From contig OZ246012.1 in NCBI GenBank assembly GCA_965230615.1, positions 3,286,001-3,350,000 on the forward strand: 64,000 nt of DNA, written 5' to 3'. Positions 9,701-19,557 of the stretch are shown one piece after another. Source of the stretch: G965230615 sp965230615. GTDB taxonomy: Bacteria; Pseudomonadota; Gammaproteobacteria; HTCC5015. The notes beneath the pieces were generated by a model that did no database searches, had not been told where the DNA came from, and saw nothing but the letters and a program-made list of their open reading frames with translations. Within the stretch, counting starts at the first letter, position 1; each line of letters opens with the position of its first letter. A program made the translations under genes and the position numbers.

Positions 9701-11218
9701 TTCTAGCTTTGACAGTACAGGCAATGGCGTATCATCACCCATAGAGCCGATGGCTTCCTGGCCGTTTTCAGCTAATACACGCAAGACCTGATCGCGTTCT
9801 TCGAAGGTCACTAAAAACAACTTTTCGTAGACCTGTAAGCGTTCGGATGTCAGTGGGTTTTGGCAAAGGCTGCGGTCTTCCAAGCGCGACTCTAAGCGAT
9901 TAATATGTTGATACCACTTAGAATATGGCTGTCGCTTTTTGAGTAAGTTGTCGATATCAGCAGACAAGAGTAACTCGCCGGTTTCTGTATCGGCAGCAAT
10001 CATCTGTCCCGGGCTTAAGCGGCCTTTAACGTCAACGTCTTCTGGCTTGTAGTCGTACACACCGATTTCTGAGGCCAGCGTAATGTGCCGGTCTTTCGTG
10101 ATGACATAACGTGCTGGACGTAAGCCGTTCCGGTCCAGCGCACAGCCTGCATAACGGCCATCGGTGAGTACAATACCGGCTGGGCCATCCCAGGGTTCCA
10201 TATGCATGGAGTTAAACTCATAGAAAGCTCGGAGTTCTGGGTCAATCTTGGGCTGGTTTTGCCAGGCGGGTGGTACCAATAAGCGCATAGCCCGAAAAAT
10301 ATCCATGCCGCCGGCGAGCAGGGTTTCGAGCATATTATCCATGGAGCTGGAATCTGAGCCTTGCATGGAGACCAAAGGCTGTATTTTATCGATTTCAGGT
10401 AATAGTTCTGTTTGAAATTTGGAACCGCGGGCTTTTGCCCAATTACGGTTACCCTGCACAGTGTTAATTTCACCGTTATGTGCTAATAGGCGAAAAGGTT
10501 GTGCCAAGCGCCATTGAGGCCAGGTATTGGTTGAGAAGCGTTGGTGGAAAACGCAAAGTGAAGAAGCGAGTGCTTCGTTTTGCAGGTCCTCATAGAATAC
10601 TGGCAGATTCGAAGGCATCACCAAGCCTTTATATGAAATCAGCTTCGAGCTTAGGCTGGGAATATAATAATACTCATCATTGTTGCCTAGCTGCTTTTCA
10701 GTCAGGCGTCTGGCTGTGAACAAGATACGGTTAAACTGAGCCTCATCCATACTGTCTGTGGCATTCACAAAAATTTGTTCAATATGTGGCAATGACTTAA
10801 GTGCTTCGGTACCACAGGCTTCGGGGTTGGTGGGGACTACACGCCAACCAGCGACCTTCAACCCCCGTTGCTCTAGCTCACTTGTCAGCAATTGTTTTGC
10901 TGTATTAGCGAGTTGTTGGTCTGGGTTTAGAAAGACCATACCTGTGGCATACAATGGCGCTAAGCTGAAACCCGCCTGTGTGGCATAGTCTCTTAAAAAG
11001 GCATCAGGTTTTTTGAGTAACAAGCCGCAACCATCACCGGTTTTACCATCGGCGGCTACAGCGCCCCGGTGGGTAAGCCGGGCCAGTGCTTCGATAGCCG
11101 TTTTTACAAGCCAGTGGCTAGGTTTATTATCCATATGAGCGATAAGACCAAAGCCGCAGCTGTCGCGCTCAAATTCCGGGCGGTAAAGCCCATTAATAGG
11201 TTGTCTCGTATTTGTCAT
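6752..11218 (-). CDS. gltB: glutamate synthase (NADPH) large subunit
   Basis: Catalyses glutamine-dependent reductive amination of 2-oxoglutarate with the GltD small subunit. 1488 residues, full length. The class II glutamine amidotransferase domain starts at Cys21 (RDSCGFG) after a 20-residue propeptide, as expected for autoprocessing. The central and FMN-binding synthase domains follow, including [23 protein letters not shown] and [13 protein letters not shown]. The 3Fe-4S cysteines are in [15 protein letters not shown] near residue 1110, and the C-terminal GXGXG beta-helix ([27 protein letters not shown]) is complete. Its partner gltD is not next to it but about 28 kb away; the next gene downstream is dnaG. 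Upstream is a 361-base leader with phased repeats. Confidence 0.97.
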   Translation of the reverse strand: MTNTRQPINGLYRPEFERDSCGFGLIAHMDNKPSHWLVKTAIEALARLTHRGAVAADGKTGDGCGLLLKKPDAFLRDYATQAGFSLAPLYATGMVFLNPDQQLANTAKQLLTSELEQRGLKVAGWRVVPTNPEACGTEALKSLPHIEQIFVNATDSMDEAQFNRILFTARRLTEKQLGNNDEYYYIPSLSSKLISYKGLVMPSNLPVFYEDLQNEALASSLCVFHQRFSTNTWPQWRLAQPFRLLAHNGEINTVQGNRNWAKARGSKFQTELLPEIDKIQPLVSMQGSDSSSMDNMLETLLAGGMDIFRAMRLLVPPAWQNQPKIDPELRAFYEFNSMHMEPWDGPAGIVLTDGRYAGCALDRNGLRPARYVITKDRHITLASEIGVYDYKPEDVDVKGRLSPGQMIAADTETGELLLSADIDNLLKKRQPYSKWYQHINRLESRLEDRSLCQNPLTSERLQVYEKLFLVTFEERDQVLRVLAENGQEAIGSMGDDTPLPVLSKLERSPYDYFRQQFAQVTNPPIDPLRESIVMSLETCLGREKNLFEEGEEHAKRLVLRSPILSEIKFRKILNLDDTDYAHEIIDLNYDPATGLEAAINGFCEQAANAINNGKTLIILSDRNISDNTLPAHAALATGAIHHHLINQGLRCDSNIIVETATARDPHHFAVLLGYGATAIYPYLAYESLNGMINTGEIVDSDLMVLAKHFRKGIDKGLYKIMSKMGISTIASYRGAQLFEAVGLANEVVELCFTGTTNRVKGSSFSDLEADQIALQQQAWNPRKLPDQGGLLKYIHGGEYHAFNPDVVASIQKAVESGDYADYQVFADLVNNRQPMVFRDLLKLRDDVTAISIDEVEPAEALFKRFDTAGMSLGALSPEAHEDLAVAMHRLGGRSNSGEGGEDPERYGTERMSKIKQVASGRFGVTPHYLVNAEVIQIKIAQGAKPGEGGQLPGHKVNKMIARLRYSNPGVALISPPPHHDIYSIEDLAQLIFDLKQINPKALVSVKLVSEPGVGTIATGVAKAYADLITISGYDGGTGASPLTSVRYAGSPWELGLSETHQTLRANDLRDKVRLQGDGGLKTGLDVIKAAILGAETFGFGTVPMVALGCKYLRICHLNNCATGVATQNNVLRLRHFKGNPEKVMNYFRFIAQEVRELMAQLGVRKLTDLIGRTDLLETLPGETTKQNKLDLSPILSDGGLAKDLPTHCVEPHNTPFDRGELAEKMVLDILPTIEAGTGGEFSYEVSNLNRSIGARISGEIAARYGNLDMEANPIVLRLSGTAGQSFGVWNAGGLHMYLSGDANDYVGKGMAAGKLVIAPPTGSDFASNETTIIGNTCLYGATGGKLFAAGMGGERFAVRNSGAYAVIEGIGDHGCEYMTGGAIAVLGPTGVNFGAGMTGGLAFVLDEDNSFVDCFNHELIDIHRINTEEMEAYQHFLLDMIREHVNETNSAWAQSIVDNFFNMLHKFWLVKPKAAEIGSLLDALRKAA

Positions 11219-11579
11219 AATAAAACCGTTCCAGTCTATACTTTTACTTCATGTTTTTAAGCGGTTTGTCCTGCATTGTGGGCGGCCTGCCTGTTTAATT
11301 ACATTAATGACAGCCTGGTTAATTACCAACCAGCCTACCAAGCAACTCCAATGAAATTTAAGGTCAGCAGCGTTTGTGTTAGCGCGCAGTTTCCCTTGGC
11401 CATGTCATAAAGGCCTGAATAGGAGTTATTTGGTACTGTGCCTGCCAGAGTGAATCGCTACGAATCGGTATGAATCAGTACGAATCTAATTGTGGGCAGG
11501 GACAACCGAACCCCCAGATTTATCATAAATCGCCTCTGCTGGCTAGTTTTATCAGAGGGTATATTTTAAGTATTTGATT
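11219..11579. other. damX-gltB intergenic region with a hairpin and phased repeats
   Basis: No plausible gene. It contains a small inverted repeat (CTGGTT 11315-11320, AACCAG 11328-11333), four 10-base direct repeats at 11451-11490 and most of a 21-base sequence shared with the ftsX-rpoH spacer (11566-11586). The gltB promoter is presumably here, but no clear -35/-10 pair was identified. Confidence 0.6.
11451..11490. repeat. four tandem 10-bp repeats upstream of gltB
   Basis: Successive decamers TGAATCGCTA, CGAATCGGTA, TGAATCAGTA and CGAATCTAAT share the core YGAATCnnTA with an exact 10-base period, about one helical turn. They lie about 235-270 bases upstream of the gltB start. Identical facing of each core suits cooperative binding of a regulator, but no specific regulator is recognised. 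Confidence 0.55.
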
Positions 11580-11586
11580 TTAAAGG
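11566..11586 (-). repeat. 21-bp dispersed repeat, copy 1 (damX 3' end)
   Basis: A 21-base AT-rich sequence (minus strand begins CCTTTAAAATCAAATAC and ends TTAA) overlaps the damX stop codon. The identical 21 bases occur directly after the ftsX stop codon at 54740-54760, in the same orientation relative to the upstream gene. Confidence 0.8.
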
Positions 11587-13187
11587 TGTTTATTGAGGGA
11601 GCGAATCTTGCGAATCCAAGGTTTATTGGCTTGAATTTCTTCTGGCAAGCTGCTAATCGCAGCATTTGCAGCTTCAAAGTTCGGAAAAGGTCCATATAAA
11701 AGGACATGCCATTGCTGTGTATTGCGGGTGGTTTGGTGGTAAATCAGCTGTTCTGGCAGCTCAAGCGTTGCGCTGTAAGCTTGTAGGCTGTCCATATTCC
11801 ATGCGCCGACGAGTTGAATCACATAGTGGTCGGCAGGCTGTTGGTGCAGCCATTGTGTGAGTTTAGGCTCAGAGGCAGTGGCCGCTATGCTGCTGCCTGA
11901 GGCTAGCTCGCTATGGCTAGCGTTGGTCGTTTCGACCTTATTGGCAACGTTTGTTGCCCGTGTAAATTCGTGCTGGTCGCTAAGACTATCCGTGTCTTGT
12001 ATGACAATAGCTTGGCTCTCAGCAATATCAGGTTCACTTGTTGTATTAAGCTCACTCTCTATTTGTAGTGCTGTATCAGCGATATCCCCGCTATTGGTAA
12101 AAGTGACTTCATTCTGCAATGGATTGTTCGTGGCGACTGTTGTAGGACTGACATCTTGCGTCTTGGCAACGTCAGTGTCGGCGCTAGCATCTATTGATTT
12201 ATTATTAGGCGTCGGCAGCGTGTCTGCAGAGGCCGTTAATGGCAGATGTGTATCAGCAGCGGCAGGCGCTTGTTGGCTTGTTGCTTGTATCGCAGGTGTT
12301 GCGGGTGGAGAGGCGTGTTGAGGTAAAAACTGATAGCCAATAAATCCTGCTATGGCAATACTAACGCCGGCAATGATGGCGGTGCGTGGGTTTAAGCTGC
12401 CCAGCGATTTATGATTGAGCAGCTCGCCGCTGAGTTGATCAATTTTATACGGTAAGCCTCCAGACCGCTCTTGAATAAAACTAAGTTGCTTATTTTTGAG
12501 TTTAACGGCTTTGCCTTGGTTAGTGCTGGGGCTGCTGCTAGCAAGGCGAAAATTAATATAGTCATTAATTTCGTTGCGATTGAGAGGGCGTAACAGCGTG
12601 GAGTAGATTTTATCTTGGTTTAGCAACGTGGTATCAAGCTGTGCAAGCTTTTGGTCAATGCCGCGCTCTGCAAGTAATACCAGGCTTATATGCCCAAAGC
12701 CCTGTTTACTGATGGCCTGTAGATAGCGTAATAAGGCGCTTAATGTGTCACTAGGTAATTCATGGGCATCATCGAGTACGAATATCGGTTGTTGTTGATT
12801 ACGTAACTGTCTTAACAGATAGTTGGCCGCAGTAACGGCCAGCGTCTGTGGGTCATCTCCTTGCAAGCTGGCATTTGGCAACAGTTGCTTGAGTAATTCT
12901 CCAATGTTGCTGTCATGTGTGCTTTGTGCCAGGTAGACGGTCGAGTCATTGCGGGTTTCATAAAACAGCCGTTTGGCAAGGCAGGTCTTGCCGATACCAT
13001 ATTCGCCTTTGATAACTTGTATGTGGTCAGCTTTGTGAGATTGTTGAAAAGTGCTGTTAACCAGCATATCTAGGCTGGTGCTATGAAATAATTCTTCGGC
13101 GTGGCTAGGCTCGTTCAAGTCTAACAAGCCTTGCTGTGCCATATGATTGGCAGAGGATGAATGGCTGTTATGGTGTTGATGCAGCAT
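11580..13187 (-). CDS. damX: DamX-like cell-division/SPOR protein with AAA ATPase domain
   Basis: 535 residues. The N-terminal half is a bacterial AAA ATPase of the ExeA/DamX type: Walker A-like GEYGIGKTCLAKRLF near residues 62-75 and Walker B-like PIFVLDDAHEL near 135. A single transmembrane segment (TAIIAGVSIAIAGFIGYQFL, about 268-287) is followed by a long low-complexity Ala/Thr/Ser/Asp linker and a C-terminal SPOR domain (DHYVIQLVGAWN...WHVLLYGPFPNFEAANAAI, about 455-530). SPOR domains bind denuded septal glycan strands, so a role at the division site is expected. The start codon overlaps the dgt stop by one base, and the position between aroB/dgt and gltB is the conserved damX locus. Confidence 0.85.
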   Translation of the reverse strand: MLHQHHNSHSSSANHMAQQGLLDLNEPSHAEELFHSTSLDMLVNSTFQQSHKADHIQVIKGEYGIGKTCLAKRLFYETRNDSTVYLAQSTHDSNIGELLKQLLPNASLQGDDPQTLAVTAANYLLRQLRNQQQPIFVLDDAHELPSDTLSALLRYLQAISKQGFGHISLVLLAERGIDQKLAQLDTTLLNQDKIYSTLLRPLNRNEINDYINFRLASSSPSTNQGKAVKLKNKQLSFIQERSGGLPYKIDQLSGELLNHKSLGSLNPRTAIIAGVSIAIAGFIGYQFLPQHASPPATPAIQATSQQAPAAADTHLPLTASADTLPTPNNKSIDASADTDVAKTQDVSPTTVATNNPLQNEVTFTNSGDIADTALQIESELNTTSEPDIAESQAIVIQDTDSLSDQHEFTRATNVANKVETTNASHSELASGSSIAATASEPKLTQWLHQQPADHYVIQLVGAWNMDSLQAYSATLELPEQLIYHQTTRNTQQWHVLLYGPFPNFEAANAAISSLPEEIQANKPWIRKIRSLNKHL

Positions 13188-14413
13188 TAGATTGACAGAC
13201 TGTTCGTGCGAGGATTAAAGAGTCTTTCATGTTCGGCGATTGCATAGCGGTCAGTCATGCCAGCAATATAATCAGCAACAATACGCGCTTGCCGCTCTTG
13301 TGTCATATGGCGTTCTTGTAAAAGAATATAATGCTCATCTGGCAATAATCGTGGATCTTGGAAATACACGTCAAACATATCAGTAATGACTCTTTTCGCT
13401 TTTGATGTCATACGGTGTACGCGATGGTGTCGATAAAGCTTATCACGTAAAAAGCGTTTCAATTCTAAATGTAGGGCCTGCATATCTGTGCTAAATTGAA
13501 TCAGTGGCTTGTCGAGTTTGCGTACAGCGTCAATAGACGTCGGTGCAGACGCGACAATATTATGCCAGCTGGTTTCTACTAAGTCAGTGACCTGGCGGTT
13601 AATCATGCGCCGGACAATCTCATGAATTTGTCGCCGCTCGTTCAAGTCAGGATGCTTGTTGTTGACGGTTGTATATTCCTGTCGAAAAATTTCAATTTCA
13701 TTGAGCTGGGCGACTGTAATTAAGCCTGAGCGTAAGCCATCATCAACATCATGATTATTGTAAGCTATTTCATCGCAAATATTGGCCAGTTGTGCTTCCA
13801 GGCTGGGTTGCTGTTTGTTAAGAAAGCGTTCACCCAGTTCGCCTATTTGAGCGGCTACGGTTTTAGAGCAATGTTTTAGAATGCCTTCGCGTGTTTCAAA
13901 CATCAGATTGAGCCCATCAAACTCGGCATATTTTTCTTCAAGTAAGTCCACTACGCGCAGAGATTGTAGGTTATGTTCAAACCCGCCAAAGTCGCGCATA
14001 CAGTGATTTAAAGCGTCTTGTCCTGCGTGACCAAAAGGCGTATGGCCCAAGTCGTGTGCTAAGGATATGGCTTCAACCAGGTCTTCGTGCAGCTGTAGGG
14101 TGCGTGCCACCGAGCGTGCGAGTTGTGCGACTTCAAGTGAGTGAGTTAAGCGTGTACGGAATAAATCGCCTTCATGATTAACAAACACTTGTGTTTTATA
14201 TTCCAGTCGGCGAAAGGCGACTGAATGAATGATGCGGTCCCGGTCACGTTGGTATTCGGTGCGGTAATTAGGCTCGGCTTCATAATGTTTGCGTCCTTTG
14301 GATAGTGCTGGCTTGGCAGCATAGGCGGCAAGTGGAGCGACAGGGCTATCGGGTCGTAGGCGATGACCTTCCGGCTTAGGTTTGCGTTTGTTGTTGGCCC
14401 CGTTGCTATCCAT
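13187..14413 (-). CDS. dgt: deoxyguanosinetriphosphate triphosphohydrolase-like protein (HD domain)
   Basis: 408 residues; a dNTP triphosphohydrolase of the Dgt/SAMHD1 HD superfamily, converting dGTP or other dNTPs to the nucleoside and tripolyphosphate. The metal-binding HD motif is clear: [15 protein letters not shown] (His) followed by [16 protein letters not shown] (HD), around residues 85-130, with [10 protein letters not shown] supplying the distal Asp. The N-terminus has the family stretch [28 protein letters not shown]. It is translationally coupled to damX and lies 21 bases from aroB. Substrate preference cannot be read from sequence. Confidence 0.9.
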   Translation of the reverse strand: MDSNGANNKRKPKPEGHRLRPDSPVAPLAAYAAKPALSKGRKHYEAEPNYRTEYQRDRDRIIHSVAFRRLEYKTQVFVNHEGDLFRTRLTHSLEVAQLARSVARTLQLHEDLVEAISLAHDLGHTPFGHAGQDALNHCMRDFGGFEHNLQSLRVVDLLEEKYAEFDGLNLMFETREGILKHCSKTVAAQIGELGERFLNKQQPSLEAQLANICDEIAYNNHDVDDGLRSGLITVAQLNEIEIFRQEYTTVNNKHPDLNERRQIHEIVRRMINRQVTDLVETSWHNIVASAPTSIDAVRKLDKPLIQFSTDMQALHLELKRFLRDKLYRHHRVHRMTSKAKRVITDMFDVYFQDPRLLPDEHYILLQERHMTQERQARIVADYIAGMTDRYAIAEHERLFNPRTNSLSI

Positions 14414-14434
14414 AGTGGTCGGTGTTCCTTAACG

Positions 14435-15529
14435 TTAGCTGTTAGCTCTAGGATTAGTAAATAAGGCTAGTGTTTCTGAGAGAGCTGAATTGTCAAAGTC
14501 ACTGCTGACAACAGCGTTACCAATACTTTGCAATAAAACCAATCTCAGTGTGCCATCGAGCACTTTTTTGTCCCGTGCCATTAAAGCAATAAAGTCGTCA
14601 CTTGTCATATTGTTAGGCACAGCGGTGGGTAGTTTGGCTTGTTCGATAAGCTGTTTGGCGCGCGCGACATCATCTGCGTTTAACCAGCCCAATAACTGAG
14701 ACATATGAGCAGCCATTAACATGCCTGTGCCGACAGCTTCACCATGTAACCAGCCTTGATAAGCGACAAATGTTTCAATAGCATGACCAAAAGTATGGCC
14801 CAGGTTTAGCAAGGCTCTCTGGCCTTTTTCATGTTCGTCGTCAGCAACGATATCAGCTTTGGTCTGACAGGATACAGCAATAGCATGAATTAGCGCATCA
14901 GTGTCCCTTTGCATGAGTACTGTGAGGTTTTGCTCCAGCCAGGCAAAAAAATCAGGGTCACGTATCAGGCCGTATTTAATGACCTCAGCCAGGCCTGCGC
15001 TTAACTCATTGTCGGGTAGGGTGTTTAGCGTTTGTGTGTCAGCCAGCACGCAGCGTGGCTGATAAAAAGCGCCAATCATGTTTTTACCTAAAGCATGATT
15101 GACCGCCGTTTTGCCGCCAACCGAAGAATCTACCTGGGACAGTAAGGTGGTCGGTATTTGGATAAAATGTATACCGCGTTGGTAACTGGCTGCTGCAAAG
15201 CCGCTAATGTCGCCGATGACCCCGCCACCTAAGGCGATCAGCGTGCTATTGCGGTCATAACGGTTTTCCAATAAAAAAGTAAATATTTGATTCAGCGAGT
15301 CTAGGGTTTTGTATTTTTCGCCATCGGGCAGGGCGAGCGTTTGGAAGTCTCGTCCAGCCAAGGCTTGTTCAATAGCGTCGCGGTAGAGTGGTAAAATAGT
15401 CTCATTGCTGACCACCAGCACTTTTTTACCGGGTATGTGCTGTTGTAATAAATCAGCTTGAGTCAGTAAGCCTGGTCCAATGTATATGGGGTAACTTCTT
15501 TCACCAAGCTCAACATTTAAAGTGTGCAT
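14435..15529 (-). CDS. aroB: 3-dehydroquinate synthase
   Basis: Second step of the shikimate pathway, cyclising DAHP to 3-dehydroquinate; NAD+ and divalent metal dependent. 364 residues. Motifs: [29 protein letters not shown] (NAD binding, residues ~92-120), [30 protein letters not shown], and the metal ligands in [11 protein letters not shown] and [12 protein letters not shown]. It lies 7 bases downstream of aroK, forming the usual aroKB pair behind the pilMNOPQ operon. Confidence 0.97.
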   Translation of the reverse strand: MHTLNVELGERSYPIYIGPGLLTQADLLQQHIPGKKVLVVSNETILPLYRDAIEQALAGRDFQTLALPDGEKYKTLDSLNQIFTFLLENRYDRNSTLIALGGGVIGDISGFAAASYQRGIHFIQIPTTLLSQVDSSVGGKTAVNHALGKNMIGAFYQPRCVLADTQTLNTLPDNELSAGLAEVIKYGLIRDPDFFAWLEQNLTVLMQRDTDALIHAIAVSCQTKADIVADDEHEKGQRALLNLGHTFGHAIETFVAYQGWLHGEAVGTGMLMAAHMSQLLGWLNADDVARAKQLIEQAKLPTAVPNNMTSDDFIALMARDKKVLDGTLRLVLLQSIGNAVVSSDFDNSALSETLALFTNPRANS

Positions 15530-15536
15530 CTTTTAT

Positions 15537-16070
15537 TTAATCTTCCAGCTTCGTTAAATTGGCAATGATACTATTAACCAGGGCATCAATGCTTCCGGAA
15601 TTTGAGGGTAATATAATATCGGCAGTTTCTTCGTATAGAGGGGCTTTTTGGTGCATGAGTTCCGTCAGTTTTTGCAGAGGGTTGTCTGTGTGCAATAAAG
15701 GGCGTTTGTTGTTTTTATGTAGCTGGGTGCGCCGTAATTGCTCTTCAACCGGAATATACAGGTAGACAACCGTGCCCCTGCCTTTTAAATGCTGGCGATT
15801 ATCAGGGTCTAGGACAACGCCGCCGCCAGTGGCCAGAATAACGTTTTGTAAGCTGGTTAATTGTTCCAGGACTTTTTTCTCTCTGTCCCGAAAGCCAGGC
15901 TCGCCTTCAAAATCAAAAATAGTAGGAATATCAACGCCAGTATTGGCTTCAATTTCTTGGTCAGAGTCATAAAAGGGGCGTTGTAGCGCTTTGGCGAGTT
16001 GTTTGCCAATAGTGGTTTTGCCAGCACCCATTGGGCCAATAAGAAAGATATTGTTGTTTTTGCCCACCAC
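15537..16070 (-). CDS. aroK: shikimate kinase
   Basis: Phosphorylates shikimate at the 3-hydroxyl using ATP. 177 residues. Walker A is GPMGAGKTTIGKQLA (residues 12-26). Shikimate-binding residues lie in FYDSDQEIE and FRDREKKVLE, the glycine-rich LATGGGVVL is near 78-86, and the lid RPLLHTDNP is near 122. It directly precedes aroB, and pilQ lies 132 bases upstream. Confidence 0.96.
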   Translation of the reverse strand: MVGKNNNIFLIGPMGAGKTTIGKQLAKALQRPFYDSDQEIEANTGVDIPTIFDFEGEPGFRDREKKVLEQLTSLQNVILATGGGVVLDPDNRQHLKGRGTVVYLYIPVEEQLRRTQLHKNNKRPLLHTDNPLQKLTELMHQKAPLYEETADIILPSNSGSIDALVNSIIANLTKLED

Positions 16071-16147
16071 GATATTCAGCGTTTAAGGCCGCTCATAAAA
16101 ATAACAGTCTTTATGGTAACAGAGATTACAGAATTTAGAAGAGCAAA

Positions 16148-16166
16148 GGGGTGCCAGTGGCACCCC
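16148..16166 (-). terminator. hairpin between pilQ and aroK
   Basis: GGGGTGCC (16148-16155) and GGCACCCC (16159-16166) form an 8-base perfect stem with a 3-base loop, 37 bases after the pilQ stop. There is no proper U-run, so it may separate the pil and aro transcripts only partly. Confidence 0.45.
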
Positions 16167-16202
16167 ATGATATCTTGCTTTTGGCTATTAGGGGTGAGTG
16201 GC

Positions 16203-18350
16203 TTAATCAACACCAATACTGTCTTTCACAATCTTCGGTGTCACGAAGATCAGCAGTTCAGATTTATCATCTTCTTCGATGGTACGGCGGAATAGTCGGC
16301 CAATGCCGGGTAAGTCGCCAAAGAATGGGATTTTGTCAACTTCATCGCGCTTAACCTGCTCGAAGATGCCGCCGAGTACAATGGTTTCACCGTTGCTGAC
16401 CAACACCTGTGTTTCGACTTCACGAGTATCGATACTTGGAACCTCACCAAAAATCTCACCAACCGTGTCATTGTTGACTGTCAGGTCCATAATAATACGG
16501 TCATCTGGTGTGATCTGTGGCGTAACTTTCAAACTTAGCACCGCTTTTTTGAAAACAATCGAGGTTGCGCCACTGGAGGTTGATTGCTCATAAGGAATTT
16601 CAACACCCTGTTCAATAAAAGCTTCTTTTTGATTAGCGGTAATTACCCGAGGGCTTGAAATAACTTCACCGCGATCTTCAGCCTGCATGGCAGATAATTC
16701 GAGCTCAAGTAATGTGCCGATTGGCAAGCGAGCCAATGCTAATGCTAAGCGGCCACCACTTGAACCGGTTGGCAGGTTAACATTAAAGCGATCTTCAACG
16801 TCATCGCCATTGATGATATCCGTTGTCGCGTTGTTGCTACCGGAGATGATAGTGCCTTCACGGTTAGCGGCTGCCGGATCAGAGGTGTCGCGAGTAATAC
16901 CAAAGCGAATCCCCAGCTCTTTATTAAAGTCGTCATTGGCAATCACGATGCGAGATTCGATCAGTACTTGCTTAACGGGGATATCCAGGCGGTTAACCAG
17001 AGAGCGTACTTCTTCTAGTTTCTCAGCAGTATCTTGTACCAGCAGTGTGTTAGTCCGCTCATCAATTGTGACTCGGCCACGGTCAGATAATAATGAACCG
17101 CTTTCGCCGCCACCGAGTAGCTCGGCCAAGTCGCTGGCTTTAGCGTAGTTAATTTGAATATATTCAGAGCGTAGCGGTGCCAACTCCTGTACCTGCTGTA
17201 ACGCTTCTAGCTCTAACTTTTCGCGTGTAGCAATTTCTTCGGTAGGCGCGATCAGTAATACATTGCCCGACTTGCGCTGTGCCAGACCTTTAGAGTCAAG
17301 AATAATATCCAGCGCCTGATCCCAAGGAACATTTTTTAATCGTAGCGTCAGTTTGCCAGTGACAGTATCACTGACAACCACGTTAAGGTTGGTAAAGTCA
17401 GCAATCAGCTGCAGTACTGAGCGTACTTCAATATCTTGGAAGTTCAGTGATAAGCGCTCACCGGTATAACCAAACTTCTCTTTAATTTGTTGCTCGCGCA
17501 CTTCTTTGGCGATGGGCTTGATTTCCAAAGTGAAAGTTTCATCAGACTGATAAGCTAAATGCTCGAAGTTAATATCAACAGGTGTAATACGTAAGCGTGT
17601 ATTATTGCCGTTGGTAAAGGCATCAATGGTTTTAACTGGTGTGGCAAAGTCGATAACATCAATACGGTTGGCTAGACGTTCGGGTAATTCTGTGCCGACA
17701 AAGTCCACCAGCAGTTTGCCGCCTTCTTCATTGACATCCACAGGAATATTGGCATCAGTTAGTTTGATAATAACACGACCTTCACCTTTAGGGCCGCGAC
17801 GAAAATCTATCTCGGTAACGCCTCGCTCATAGCGCGGTACATTACTAACGCGATTGGCCAGTGAAGAAATACCGCCGCTGTTTTCTGCGGGGCTTGCTTT
17901 GGCGGTTTCATTTTCCAGTGTTAAGTAAACCAGATTACCATCAATTTGAGTTTTGTAAGGTACCAGTTGTGCCAGATTGAGTACCACCCGTGTTTTGCCT
18001 TTGGCTTCTGCTGTACTAATTGAGCGGGCTAAACCTAAGCCAATAGGTAATACACGCTTGGCAAGGTTGTTTTTGGTATCATTCAAATCCAGTGCAATAC
18101 GTGCTGGGTTATTGATAGTAAAGCTCAAAGGCTCAGGGGCAGGCTCACTTAGGCGCATGGCAATTTGTAGACGATTACCAGGCAAGGTATTAAATGTGAT
18201 CTCCTCTAAGGAGTTGGCTGCTTGTGCTGAAGGGCTGATTGCCAATGTCGCTAATATGAGCAGCATTATCGTGAAGCCCAGAAAGTGCCTAGCCATATGA
18301 TTGTCCGATAAATGTAATGTAGTTAAGGAGAATCGTTGTTTGTTGATCAT
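16203..18350 (-). CDS. pilQ: type IV pilus secretin PilQ
   Basis: Outer-membrane secretin through which the type IV pilus extrudes. 715 residues. The Sec signal peptide is preceded by a short n-region (hydrophobic MLLILATLAISPSAQA). AMIN domains cover roughly residues 45-270. The secretin N-domain (LSLNFQDIEVRSVLQLIADFTNLNVVVSDTVTGKLTL) lies near 300-340. The C-terminal secretin core contains VSSPRVITANQKEAFIEQG-type motifs and ends with RRTIEEDDKSELLIFVTPKIV. The ATG at 18350 is preceded by a GGCGGAG Shine-Dalgarno, better supported than the internal ATG at 18296. It is the last gene of pilMNOPQ. Confidence 0.96.
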   Translation of the reverse strand: MINKQRFSLTTLHLSDNHMARHFLGFTIMLLILATLAISPSAQAANSLEEITFNTLPGNRLQIAMRLSEPAPEPLSFTINNPARIALDLNDTKNNLAKRVLPIGLGLARSISTAEAKGKTRVVLNLAQLVPYKTQIDGNLVYLTLENETAKASPAENSGGISSLANRVSNVPRYERGVTEIDFRRGPKGEGRVIIKLTDANIPVDVNEEGGKLLVDFVGTELPERLANRIDVIDFATPVKTIDAFTNGNNTRLRITPVDINFEHLAYQSDETFTLEIKPIAKEVREQQIKEKFGYTGERLSLNFQDIEVRSVLQLIADFTNLNVVVSDTVTGKLTLRLKNVPWDQALDIILDSKGLAQRKSGNVLLIAPTEEIATREKLELEALQQVQELAPLRSEYIQINYAKASDLAELLGGGESGSLLSDRGRVTIDERTNTLLVQDTAEKLEEVRSLVNRLDIPVKQVLIESRIVIANDDFNKELGIRFGITRDTSDPAAANREGTIISGSNNATTDIINGDDVEDRFNVNLPTGSSGGRLALALARLPIGTLLELELSAMQAEDRGEVISSPRVITANQKEAFIEQGVEIPYEQSTSSGATSIVFKKAVLSLKVTPQITPDDRIIMDLTVNNDTVGEIFGEVPSIDTREVETQVLVSNGETIVLGGIFEQVKRDEVDKIPFFGDLPGIGRLFRRTIEEDDKSELLIFVTPKIVKDSIGVD

Positions 18351-18376
18351 TACCTATGTCTCCGCCTTGCAGGCTT

Positions 18377-18937
18377 TTACTCTTCACCTATGGAGAGGGA
18401 TACCTCACGTTCTATCCAGGCTCCCAGGCCGTCGGGTATGATTTCTAATAAGCTAATACCATCTTCACCAATCTTGGTAATCTCGCCATAATTTTCGCCA
18501 GCGTGATTGCCGGGTTGCACACGATGGATTGTACCTTCTGGGTCTCGTACCAAGCCCCAGATTTCACCTTTTTGTTCCAAGGTGCCAACCATTTTTAACG
18601 AATCCAATGGAAAGAACTCCAAGGGTTCTTTGCGACGCTCAGCATCGGGTGTGGGGCCGCTACTGCCAGCTTGTTCCACAGGCTGTTGCGAGGCTGGCTC
18701 TTGAAAAGGGTCTCGAAAGTCAAAGCCGTTATAGTTGTAACTTTGGTAAGGCTGGAAGTTAGGCAGCTCATCTACTCTGCCTTGGTATTTGCCTTTCGTG
18801 GTTTCAATGTATTGGCGTAAGTCGCTCATATCACCGGTGCACGCTGCCAGACCGAGTAACAGTACTGCGCTAGCCATTGTGCGGCAGCAATGCTGAAACA
18901 GGACTTGCAAGCGGGTTTTATGTAGTTGTTCAAACAT
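18377..18937 (-). CDS. pilP: type IV pilus assembly lipoprotein PilP
   Basis: Inner-membrane lipoprotein linking PilN/PilO to the secretin PilQ. 186 residues. A lipobox (VLLLGLAAC, Cys about residue 33) follows a rather long n-region; an internal Met at residue 21 is an alternative start. The C-terminal PilP domain (ESLKMVGTLEQ-like: LEFFPLDSLKMVGTLEQKGEIWGLVRDPEGTIHRVQPGNHAG) is typical. It lies 8 bases after pilO and 26 bases before pilQ. Confidence 0.94.
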   Translation of the reverse strand: MFEQLHKTRLQVLFQHCCRTMASAVLLLGLAACTGDMSDLRQYIETTKGKYQGRVDELPNFQPYQSYNYNGFDFRDPFQEPASQQPVEQAGSSGPTPDAERRKEPLEFFPLDSLKMVGTLEQKGEIWGLVRDPEGTIHRVQPGNHAGENYGEITKIGEDGISLLEIIPDGLGAWIEREVSLSIGEE

Positions 18938-18945
18938 GATTTACG

Positions 18946-19551
18946 CTATTGGTCTTCGTCAATATATCGATATGTTCGGGCAGTCATTTCCATAATCAAC
19001 TCGATGGTTGCATCAGGGTCGACGGGTTTCATGGAAATATCATGCAAGGTAACAATGCGCGGCAGAGCAGCGACATCACTCACAAACTTTGCCAGCTCAT
19101 GGTATTTGCCAAAGACCCGTAATTTGATTGGGTATTCGGCATAGAATTCTTTAGCAATTTCACTGCCAGGTTTGAAATAATCAACTTTCAAACTATTGGC
19201 AGCACTGGTTTGCGAGAGGTCAACCAGTAAGCTTTCAACTTCTGTTTTATCGGGTAGCTGACGTAACATCGCGCCAAAGGAGCGTTTCATTTCGTCAAGC
19301 TGTTCCTGGTAAGCTTCCAGGTTGGCCGCTTTACGTTGTTGGCGGTCAAAATCATCGCGTAAGGCTTTTTCTTCGCCTTCAAGTCTGTCAATTTCTGTTA
19401 ATTGTGGGCTGATAATTTGCCACCAGCCAATGGCTAGAATAATCACAATAATCAGCACTATCGCACCGATGCGAATCGGTAAAGGTGCAATACCGATTTT
19501 CTTGATACTGTCGGGATCGCTGAGAAAATTTTGTAGTTCTTCAAGAGTCAT
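18946..19551 (-). CDS. pilO: type IV pilus inner membrane protein PilO
   Basis: Bitopic inner-membrane protein that pairs with PilN in the alignment subcomplex. 201 residues: short cytoplasmic N-terminus (LEELQNFLSDPDSIKKIGIAPLPIR), one transmembrane segment (about residues 25-47), a periplasmic coiled coil (RLEGEEKALRDDFDRQQRKAANLEAY) and a ferredoxin-like C-terminal domain. It follows pilN by 6 bases. Confidence 0.94.
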   Translation of the reverse strand: MTLEELQNFLSDPDSIKKIGIAPLPIRIGAIVLIIVIILAIGWWQIISPQLTEIDRLEGEEKALRDDFDRQQRKAANLEAYQEQLDEMKRSFGAMLRQLPDKTEVESLLVDLSQTSAANSLKVDYFKPGSEIAKEFYAEYPIKLRVFGKYHELAKFVSDVAALPRIVTLHDISMKPVDPDATIELIMEMTARTYRYIDEDQ

Positions 19552-19557
19552 GCGCGC

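Noticed and set aside
10015..10473. 152-residue ORF within gltB in another frame
   Set aside because: Overlaps the conserved amidotransferase region of gltB; no independent evidence.
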